Positions 1-4,819 of a stretch of 5,111 nt of DNA are shown piece after piece. Where the stretch lies: contig CAYYNP010000476.1 of the NCBI GenBank assembly GCA_964472545.1, positions 1 to 5,111 on the forward strand. The letters run 5' to 3'. Both the position numbers and the translations under genes were made by a program. Each line of letters opens with the position of its first letter. Positions within the stretch are counted from its first letter, which is position 1. A model generated the notes under the pieces. The model made no database searches. It had not been told where the DNA came from and saw only the letters and a program-made list of their open reading frames with translations. This DNA comes from CAYYNP01 sp964472545. GTDB taxonomy: Bacteria; Planctomycetota; Planctomycetia; Pirellulales; Thermoguttaceae.

Positions 1-88
1 CTCGACGGAGCGAGATGACTACTGTAGTGACATCTCGACGGAGCGAGATGACTACTGTAGTGACATCTCGACGGAGCGAGATGACTAC
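1..88. repeat. 33-bp tandem repeat, about 2.7 copies
   Basis: Two identical 33-base units (1-33 and 34-66) are followed by the first 22 bases of a third (67-88). The unit starts with CTCGACGGAGCGAG, whose ends (CTCG/CGAG) can pair, and also contains the odd palindrome ACTACTGTAGT. The first copy begins at base 1, so the array probably continues to the left of the window. It lies 10-97 bases past the TAG of the minus-strand mutase-like gene and would form small hairpins in that gene's 3' untranslated RNA. The unit length is a multiple of three and a plus-strand frame stays open across it, but I consider that frame non-coding. There are no unique spacers, so it is not a CRISPR array. Confidence 0.93.
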
Positions 89-97
89 GGAACGATT

Positions 98-1483
98 CTA
101 CCCCCACGCCGCCTCGCGGTCGAGGACCTGGGAGAAATGGCGATCGCTGTGGCTGAGCAGGACCAGCAGGTGCGTCAGCGTCCGCAAGGCGTCGGGCATG
201 GGCAGGCCGTCGACGTCGTACCAGAACCGCCCGCCGCGGCCGCCGCCGAGCAGTGCGCGGTGTTTACGCATTGCGTCGGCCATCGTCTCGCGCCGGGCGT
301 CGCTGAAAACGGCGCGTCCGGCCGCGTTGCGAATTCGCCGAACGGCCGGGCGTGGCGTGCCCCGTTCGAGCACGACGGCCGGCTCGGGATGCTCGGCGGC
401 CAGGTGCCCGGCAAGCAACAGCAGCAGCCGCTCGGCGGGCACGGGGCGCCCTCTTTCGTCCTGTACGTGGCAAACTTCGCCGTCGTCGTCGATGCGGATG
501 CCGAAAGCGGGCGCGGGGTGGTTGGAGCCGGGCGTTGGGGCGTTGGCCGGGCGGAGCGAAGCCCCGGGGCGTTCCAGTTTCTGCGGCCCCGTTGTGATAC
601 TCGAAGATTCCGGCGCGACCACCGGTCGCGGCTTTATGTGGAAATGGCAGCAGACGGGCTCGAGCAGCTTCCGCAGATAACGAACTAACGGGTCGCAGGT
701 CGTGTCGAGCGTGAAGTGCAACGGCCGCAGGGCGTGGTAGTGGTCGACGAGTGTTGCCAGATAGGGCGCCTCGGCCGGAAACCGCTGCCACGCGCCGTAT
801 GTCCGTGTGGGACGGTCGACGCCGGCGGCGTGCAGTTTGCTAACCGCGTCGAGTTCCCCCGGCGAGGAGAGCGGCCGCCCATGCTTACCGAAGAGCTTCA
901 GCCCCACCGTGTGCGGCCGTCCGTCGCAATCGCCCACCAGGATCCCTCCGGAGGCTGCCACGTGGTCGACGGCAAACGCCAGGCAGGCCGCGGTCGTCGA
1001 GCCGACGTCGAGCACGTGGCATCCGGCCCAACGCAGCCCCTCGCCGGCGGCCGCCACGACGTCGCACGCCATCGGCCGCCCGTCGCCGCCGAGCACCACG
1101 ACCGGCGGTTCGTTCCGTGCCGAGTCCGGCCGTTCCCGCCGCAGTGCCACGCCAACCGCCGCCGCGATATCCCGGGCCGTGTCGCCGCTAAACTGGTTGA
1201 GATAGACGCCCCCGGCCCCTTCATCGTGGAACAAGACGTCGGGCGACCCACGATCCCGCGCTTCCGACAAACGCTTGACGTGCCCGGCCGGAAGCGAGCC
1301 CGTATCGTTCCGATGCGGACACTTCTGACAGCCCGGATAGAACTGGGCCATGCGGCCCAAGTGAACGGTCCGCGAAATCGGATAGTCTTCGCCCGGGCAG
1401 CGATAGACGGCGGGTTCTTCGGTTGGAACGTCTTGGAGTTGTTGGCACACGGCGATCACTCGGCGGCAAGAGACTCGGCGCAC
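98..1483 (-). CDS. Degenerate phosphohexomutase-fold protein with N-terminal Cys-rich (zinc-ribbon-like) segment
   Basis: The 461-residue product resembles the phosphoglucomutase/phosphomannomutase superfamily, but probably not as an active enzyme. Residues 27-58 carry C29, then GCQKCPHR with C52, C55 and H57, which looks like a small metal-binding ribbon. Domain I follows from about residue 82, with GGDGRP at 132-137. The loop that in active enzymes holds the phosphoserine (TASHNP) here reads GGILVGDCDGRPHTVG (179-194), with no serine, before the conserved-looking LKLFG. Domain II spans about 238-290. The metal loop, usually DGDGDR, is DDDGE (332-336) and lacks the arginine. Domain III runs to the C-terminus, with GGRGGRFWY replacing the sugar-binding GEMSGH motif. 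Domain IV, with its phosphate-binding loop, seems absent. Residues 299-325 look like a translated repeat element. The GTG start at 1483 is the longest choice, because an in-frame TGA lies just upstream at 1508-1510. A GTG at codon 12, with GAG 8 bases before it, is an alternative. Neither has a strong ribosome binding site. Family placement is fairly sure; loss of activity is inferred. Confidence 0.8.
   Translation of the reverse strand: MRRVSCRRVIAVCQQLQDVPTEEPAVYRCPGEDYPISRTVHLGRMAQFYPGCQKCPHRNDTGSLPAGHVKRLSEARDRGSPDVLFHDEGAGGVYLNQFSGDTARDIAAAVGVALRRERPDSARNEPPVVVLGGDGRPMACDVVAAAGEGLRWAGCHVLDVGSTTAACLAFAVDHVAASGGILVGDCDGRPHTVGLKLFGKHGRPLSSPGELDAVSKLHAAGVDRPTRTYGAWQRFPAEAPYLATLVDHYHALRPLHFTLDTTCDPLVRYLRKLLEPVCCHFHIKPRPVVAPESSSITTGPQKLERPGASLRPANAPTPGSNHPAPAFGIRIDDDGEVCHVQDERGRPVPAERLLLLLAGHLAAEHPEPAVVLERGTPRPAVRRIRNAAGRAVFSDARRETMADAMRKHRALLGGGRGGRFWYDVDGLPMPDALRTLTHLLVLLSHSDRHFSQVLDREAAWG
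506..589. repeat. GC-rich palindromic repeat element inserted in frame in the mutase-like gene
   Basis: Within the minus-strand mutase-like gene, this stretch encodes residues 299-325, a Pro/Ala/Gly/Asn-rich segment that falls between domain II and the metal loop, where the family needs only a short linker. Its core at 547-567 is CCGGGC-GGAGCGAA-GCCCCGG, an imperfect hairpin with one bulge. On the coding strand AACGCCC occurs three times around it. The GGAGCGA loop is also found in the 33-bp tandem repeat at the left end of the window. The hairpin and the shared core are visible in the sequence. That this is a mobile or repetitive genomic element is inference, supported by my general impression that such palindromes are common between planctomycete genes. 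Outer limits are approximate. Confidence 0.55.
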
Positions 1484-1592
1484 TCTATCCCGAAGCCGGG
1501 TTCCGGGTCAATAGCAGCGAGAGCCGTCACACTTCGCTACATTGCCAGCAAAGTGGGGTCTGCCTCTTGCCAAACGTGAGAATCGTCCGCGG

Positions 1593-2198
1593 TCACGGCA
1601 ATCTCCGTTCTCCCGGCGACTCCACCTCCTGCCACGCCCTCTCGAGAAGATCGGCGATGCCCAGTTCGGCGGCCCATTCTTGCAGGTAGGGCCGGTCGAT
1701 TGTCTCTGCGTGGATTTGCAGCACGCGAGTCACGTCTAACCATTGCCGCTCGGACATTTCACCGCCAATCCGGAACCACTCGAGTTTCGCAAGGGCGATG
1801 TCCTCCACTGCGGCCACGCGGAAACGCAGGGCCGGATCATCGTCGTCGAAGGCCTTCTCCTGAGCACGTTGTAGCGCAACACGGTCGTACTCACGATTCT
1901 TGACCACGAAGACGTCCACTTTGAACGAAATCGGAAGGTAGATGGTATTGAAGCACGATCGGCGAACGACCGCTTCCGAGACGGCGGGGCCGCTGATGTA
2001 GTAGTCGTGCCTCAGGGCTTCGACCAGCGGCCCGACGTGGCTTTCCGTCAGATCGGCGACGAGATCCACGTCTTGCGTGGTACGAACGTGCCCATGCACG
2101 GTGCTGGCGACCGAACCGCCGACGTAGTACTGAACCCCCAGACGCTCGAATTCCCTCACCACCGGAACCATGGCTTCGATGACGTCTGGGCGTTTCAT
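1593..2198 (-). CDS. Nucleotidyltransferase-fold protein (AbiEii/MNT-like)
   Basis: The 201-residue product has the signature of the DNA polymerase beta-type nucleotidyltransferase superfamily: YYVGGSVAS (24-32, GGS at 27-29), then TTQDVDLVADL with the acidic pair D43 and D45, and a third acidic residue, D95, in FKVDVFV. AAVEDIALAKLEWFR (129-143) matches the 'ED..l.KL' helix of AbiEii-type proteins, and SERQWLDV (149-156) the following helix. With all three metal-binding acids present it should be able to transfer a nucleotide to a target, probably a protein or RNA; the target cannot be read from the sequence. It starts at an ATG that overlaps the stop of the upstream small gene by 4 bases (ATGA), which suggests translational coupling. 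AbiEii and MNT proteins are known partners in toxin-antitoxin modules, so such a role is plausible. It could also be a stand-alone modifying enzyme. No truncation is seen. Confidence 0.85.
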   Translation of the reverse strand: MKRPDVIEAMVPVVREFERLGVQYYVGGSVASTVHGHVRTTQDVDLVADLTESHVGPLVEALRHDYYISGPAVSEAVVRRSCFNTIYLPISFKVDVFVVKNREYDRVALQRAQEKAFDDDDPALRFRVAAVEDIALAKLEWFRIGGEMSERQWLDVTRVLQIHAETIDRPYLQEWAAELGIADLLERAWQEVESPGERRLP

Positions 2199-2443
2199 GG
2201 TTCCCTCCGGCTGAGGTAATCACGAAGGCCGGTAGCCAAGTCTCGCCCGTAATGCACTTCCACCCACTTCACGTCGACTTCCTCGGTTGCAAGCTGCGGA
2301 TGGGCTTCGGCAATCGCCCGGCGGGACAGCATGATGGCCATCGCGGTCAGCGAGCGCATCGACGCGATGCGCTGGGAGACGCTCATCCGGCGCAGCAACT
2401 CGATTTGGACGCGCTCGGCCTCGGGATGGGTGTCGGAGAGCAT
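2195..2443 (-). CDS. Small helical protein, partner of the nucleotidyltransferase
   Basis: This 82-residue protein beginning MLSDTHPEAERVQIELLRRM is mostly predicted helix, with a charged C-terminus (RDYLSRREP). I do not recognise a named domain. It lies immediately upstream of the nucleotidyltransferase and shares ATGA with it, so the two are almost certainly co-translated. Residues 41-48 read RRAIAEAH, giving R-x5-H or R-x6-H. This resembles the Rx4-6H motif of HEPN ribonucleases, which are often paired with MNT nucleotidyltransferases, but the protein is short for a HEPN domain and the match may be chance. The frame also opens at a GTG at 2461, six codons upstream. I prefer the ATG because the homologous-looking N-terminus starts there and GGGA lies 9 bases before it. 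The expected transcription start near 2472 allows either. Function unknown; an antitoxin, toxin or substrate-adaptor role is speculation. Confidence 0.75.
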   Translation of the reverse strand: MLSDTHPEAERVQIELLRRMSVSQRIASMRSLTAMAIMLSRRAIAEAHPQLATEEVDVKWVEVHYGRDLATGLRDYLSRREP

Positions 2444-2478
2444 TGGAGAAGATCCCGTCACGTAGATCGTATACCCGC

Positions 2479-2507
2479 ATTATCCGCGATTTGGACGAGC
2501 CGGGCAA
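2479..2507 (-). promoter_or_regulatory. Sigma70-like promoter for the small protein/nucleotidyltransferase pair
   Basis: On the minus strand TTGCCC (2507-2502, 4 of 6 to TTGACA) is followed by a 17-base spacer and GATAAT (2484-2479, 5 of 6 to TATAAT). Transcription would begin near 2472, about 29 bases before the ATG at 2443. The palindrome GTATAC (2469-2474) sits at the expected start site. The motif match and ideal spacing are visible in the sequence; activity is inferred. Confidence 0.5.
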
Positions 2508-2561
2508 CTACCGTCCGCCCTGCTCGAATGACGTGCACAGGATCTCTGCCTACGGGGTGGA

Positions 2562-2591
2562 TTGGCTTGCTGGATAGCCATCTGCTAGAAT
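2562..2591 (+). promoter_or_regulatory. Extended -10 promoter for the hydrolase/ThuA gene
   Basis: TTGGCT (2562-2567, 4 of 6 to the -35 consensus) is followed after 18 bases by TAGAAT (2586-2591, 5 of 6 to TATAAT). TG stands one base before the hexamer, giving an extended -10 (TGCTAGAAT). The expected start near 2598 gives a leader of about 77 bases. The site is divergent from, and within about 80 bases of, the minus-strand promoter, so a common regulator is possible but no operator is evident. Confidence 0.45.
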
Positions 2592-2661
2592 CGGGCGAGC
2601 CCCAGTATCTCGTGTCGCCCGAGAATGTCGAGGTCTGCCCGACCATCCGAATCCCCGCTTC

Positions 2662-2666
2662 AGGAG
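2662..2666 (+). promoter_or_regulatory. Shine-Dalgarno site fixing the start of the hydrolase/ThuA gene
   Basis: AGGAG lies 8 bases before the ATG at 2675. The reading frame is open far upstream (at least to 2252), but the start downstream of this site is followed at once by a signal peptide. Any longer version would overlap the divergent small gene and the promoters. This site therefore decides the start. Confidence 0.8.
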
Positions 2667-2674
2667 CCGGAATC

Positions 2675-4231
2675 ATGAAAAGCCGCCGTCTGCTGCTGTC
2701 CGTTCTTGTTGTCGCGATCTTCCCGACTGTGCCCGTCTCGGCAGACGATGCCGACGCGTCGCAAACGCTTCAGCTTCTCGCTCGCAGCCGCACGCCCAGC
2801 CCGCAGAGCGACGGCAAGTTCCGCATCGTCCATGAAAACCTCCGCTGGGACGCCAAGCAGACGGCCGTGATCATCTGCGACATGTGGGCTCGGCACTGGT
2901 GCGACGGGGCTTGCGATCGGGGGGCGCAGATGGCCGAGCGGATGAACCGGTTCGTTCAGGAGGCCCGGCGTCGCGGAGCGCTGGTCGTTCACGCGCCCAG
3001 CAGCGGTATGAAACACTACGCCGAGCATCCCGCACGCCGCCGGGCCCAACAGGCTCCCAAAGCGGACAATCTGCCCGACGGCATCGCCGGATGGTGCCGG
3101 GGGCTAGAGTCGGAAAAAGACGCCAAGTGGCCGATCGACCAATCCGACGGCGGCTGCGATTGCCAGCCGCGTTGCCCGAACCGGCCGATGGACGTCCATC
3201 AAACGGCCGCATTGAAGATCCACGACGAGGACGCGATTTCCGACTCCGGCGTCGAGTGCTGGAATCTCCTCGAGCAGCGAGGCATCGAGAACGTAATCCT
3301 CGTCGGCGTACACACGAACATGTGCGTCATCGGCCGGCCGTTCGGGCTGAGGAACATGGTCCGCTGCGGCAAGAACGTGCTGTTGGTCCGCGACCTGACC
3401 GATACGATGTACAACCCGCGCAAGCCGCCGGAGGTGAGCCACGTCCGGGGGACCGATTTGATCGTCGAGTACATCGAGAAGTACGTCTGCCCGACGATCA
3501 CCAGTTGCGATCTGCTGGGCGGTCCGCCGGCCCGATTCAAGGAGGACACGCGGCCCCATGTGGTGTTTCTGGTCAGCGAGGATGAATATGGCGCGGCCGA
3601 GACCCTGCCGGTCTTCGCCGAACTGCTAGGCAGTCGCTACGGCTGCTACTGCACGGTCGTTTTGGGACGCGACAAGAACGACCTATCCGGCGTCGAGGCC
3701 CTTGAAGACGCCGACGCGGCCGTGATCTACATCCGCCGCCGGGCATTTGCCGAAGAACAACTGAACGAAATCCGCAAGTATCTCGACGCCGGCAAGCCGC
3801 TGGTGGCACTGCGAACGGCCAGCCACGCATTTGACGCGCGTGGAGGCGCCCCAGAAGGCTGCGGCGAGTGGCCGGAGTTCGATGGTGACGTGCTCGGCGG
3901 CAACTACCACGGCCACGGATCGAATTCCCGCGGCACCGACGTGGCAGTGGCGGCCGATCGGGCCGATCATCCGATTCTGGCCGGCGTGAAGGTAGCGAAG
4001 TGGCGCAGCCAGGGTTCGCTCTACAACGTCAAGCCGATCGACCCGCATGCGACCGTGTTGCTGACCGGCTCGATCGAGAACGCCAACGAACCGATCGCCT
4101 GGACCCGCAACTACCGAGGCGGCCGCGTCTTCTACACGTCGCTGGGCCATCGCGAGGACTTCCGCCAGCCGCAGTTTCGGGCGTTGCTGGTCGGTGCGCT
4201 GTTCTGGGCGATGGACAAGCCGGTACCGTAG
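2675..4231 (+). CDS. Secreted isochorismatase-like cysteine hydrolase fused to a ThuA-like domain
   Basis: The 518-residue product begins with a signal peptide (KSRR, then a hydrophobic stretch, cleavage likely after VSA at 23), so it should act outside the cytoplasm. Residues about 60-275 are an isochorismatase/nicotinamidase-type cysteine hydrolase. The catalytic triad is recognisable as D69 (AVIICDMW), K181 (AALKIHDED) and C217 (GVHTNMCV). Residues about 293-515 resemble ThuA, a glutamine-amidotransferase-like fold linked to carbohydrate use, with ALRTASHAF (378-386), GGNYHGHG (408-415), HPILAGV (432-438) and GGRVFYTSLGH (482-492). Such hydrolases cleave amide or related C-N bonds of small molecules, and ThuA domains in planctomycetes often accompany sugar-degrading enzymes. 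The substrate here is unknown. Cysteines C76, C80, C141, C161, C163 and C167 cluster near the active-site entrance and may form disulfides or bind metal. The gene stands alone, with its own promoter and convergent to the next gene. Domain calls are confident; joint function is not. Confidence 0.9.
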   Translation: MKSRRLLLSVLVVAIFPTVPVSADDADASQTLQLLARSRTPSPQSDGKFRIVHENLRWDAKQTAVIICDMWARHWCDGACDRGAQMAERMNRFVQEARRRGALVVHAPSSGMKHYAEHPARRRAQQAPKADNLPDGIAGWCRGLESEKDAKWPIDQSDGGCDCQPRCPNRPMDVHQTAALKIHDEDAISDSGVECWNLLEQRGIENVILVGVHTNMCVIGRPFGLRNMVRCGKNVLLVRDLTDTMYNPRKPPEVSHVRGTDLIVEYIEKYVCPTITSCDLLGGPPARFKEDTRPHVVFLVSEDEYGAAETLPVFAELLGSRYGCYCTVVLGRDKNDLSGVEALEDADAAVIYIRRRAFAEEQLNEIRKYLDAGKPLVALRTASHAFDARGGAPEGCGEWPEFDGDVLGGNYHGHGSNSRGTDVAVAADRADHPILAGVKVAKWRSQGSLYNVKPIDPHATVLLTGSIENANEPIAWTRNYRGGRVFYTSLGHREDFRQPQFRALLVGALFWAMDKPVP

Positions 4232-4274
4232 CGCGTTGTCGGCAAACAACGCGGGGCAACCATCTTGCTTGCCC
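4232..4274 (+). terminator. Hairpin pair after the hydrolase/ThuA gene, probable transcript end
   Basis: A perfect 8-bp stem (CGCGTTGT 4232-4239, loop CGGCAA, ACAACGCG 4246-4253) starts immediately after the stop codon. It is followed directly by a second 6-bp stem (GGGCAA 4254-4259 with TTGCCC 4269-4274). There is no run of T afterwards, so it is not a textbook intrinsic terminator. Position between convergent genes suggests termination or 3'-end protection of the mRNA. Confidence 0.5.
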
Positions 4275-4296
4275 GGCGCAGCGGCCCAGTCAACGC

Positions 4297-4309
4297 AAGC
4301 TGGAAGCTT
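4297..4309 (-). terminator. Small hairpin after the receiver-like gene
   Basis: AAGCT (4297-4301), loop GGA and AGCTT (4305-4309) form a 5-bp stem that begins 7 bases past the TAG of the minus-strand gene. No T-tract follows on that strand. It may mark the 3' end of that transcript but is weak on its own. Confidence 0.25.
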
Positions 4310-4315
4310 ACGCCA

Positions 4316-4756
4316 CTACGCCGCGCGGCGAGGCTCGTGCAGTTGGCTCTTCTTGCCGAGCAATTCCAGCCAGGTGGCGTCGTCCATCGGTCCGAGCAGC
4401 AGCAGCGAGCCGCGGCTGCGGACGGCGAGTTCGAGCCCTTCGTGCATCACTTCGGTATAGACCACCGTGGAGTCGGCCCGTTCGTCGTCGGCCATCAGGT
4501 CAAACGCGCTGAGTGCTGCGGCCGGCTTCTCGGTCGCGTCGATGATCGCCATCGACACCTCTTCCGACACATTGCGGATCGCTTGCGTTGATCGGGTGAA
4601 GGAAAGCCGGAAGTCGTAGGCCGGGCAGACCACCGCCCAGCCGGAAACCTGATGCATCAGCGAATTGCCGGGATAGAACACGGCGACGGCGCGCGCAGCA
4701 TCCGGCGGGGGATGCGCCGGTTGCTGTTCGGTGTAAGTACGATGTGAGTTCTTCAT
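4316..4756 (-). CDS. Hypothetical protein, possible degenerate receiver (CheY-like) domain
   Basis: I do not recognise this 146-residue protein by sequence. Its order of strands and helices follows a response-regulator receiver: strand 1 AVAVFYPG (23-30), strand 2 DFRLSFTRS (48-56), helix TQAIRNVSEEV, strand 3 SMAIIDATEKP (68-78) with D73 where the phosphorylated aspartate would be and P78 after it, strand 4 STVVYTE (96-102) with T101 at the switch position, and strand 5 SLLLLGPMD (117-125). The acidic pair expected after strand 1 is missing (FYPG), and the conserved lysine before proline is glycine (G122-P123). If the fold is right, ordinary phosphorylation is unlikely, as in pseudo-receivers. 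There is no output domain or signal peptide. The frame is open upstream to an ATG at 4819. I chose the ATG at 4756 because purine-rich AGAGAAGAG lies before it and the extra 21 residues are low in structure. The gene is convergent with the hydrolase/ThuA gene. Confidence 0.65.
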   Translation of the reverse strand: MKNSHRTYTEQQPAHPPPDAARAVAVFYPGNSLMHQVSGWAVVCPAYDFRLSFTRSTQAIRNVSEEVSMAIIDATEKPAAALSAFDLMADDERADSTVVYTEVMHEGLELAVRSRGSLLLLGPMDDATWLELLGKKSQLHEPRRAA

Positions 4757-4787
4757 CTCTTCTCTGCTGCTCCTGACCGTCTCTGCT

Positions 4788-4808
4788 AAATCCAACGGAT
4801 TTGATCCG
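4788..4808 (-). promoter_or_regulatory. Two mutually exclusive hairpins in the leader of the receiver-like gene
   Basis: AAATCC-AAC-GGATTT (4788-4802, 6-bp stem) and CGGAT-TTG-ATCCG (4796-4808, 5-bp stem) overlap and share 4796-4802, so only one can form at a time. They lie 32-52 bases upstream of the ATG at 4756. This resembles a miniature attenuator, but both stems are short and the loops only 3 bases. If translation begins at 4819 instead, the region would be coding. Confidence 0.3.
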
Positions 4809-4819
4809 GTCCATGCCAC

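Noticed and set aside
1..88. CRISPR array
   Set aside because: The 33-bp units follow each other directly with no variable spacers.
15..680. Plus-strand reading frame of 221 codons starting in the tandem repeat
   Set aside because: It is antisense to the mutase-like gene, starts inside a repeat, and its Arg/Ser-rich product looks like a GC-rich shadow frame.
716..1579. Plus-strand reading frame of 287 codons
   Set aside because: It lies opposite the mutase-like gene, whose protein shows clear family motifs; this product (many Arg, Pro, His) shows none.
1484..1592. Promoter of the mutase-like gene in the gap after the nucleotidyltransferase
   Set aside because: TTGGCA is present on the minus strand but no acceptable -10 lies 16-19 bases from it, so I cannot support a promoter. 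The gene may be read from upstream.
2252..2674. Upstream extension of the hydrolase/ThuA frame
   Set aside because: It would run antisense through the small partner gene and both promoters. AGGAG plus a signal peptide place the start at 2675.
2884..3585. Plus-strand reading frame of 233 codons inside the hydrolase gene
   Set aside because: It is an out-of-frame shadow rich in Arg and Pro, overlapping a well-supported gene.
3683..4249. Minus-strand reading frame of 188 codons
   Set aside because: It is antisense to the ThuA half, with no recognisable motif or ribosome binding site.
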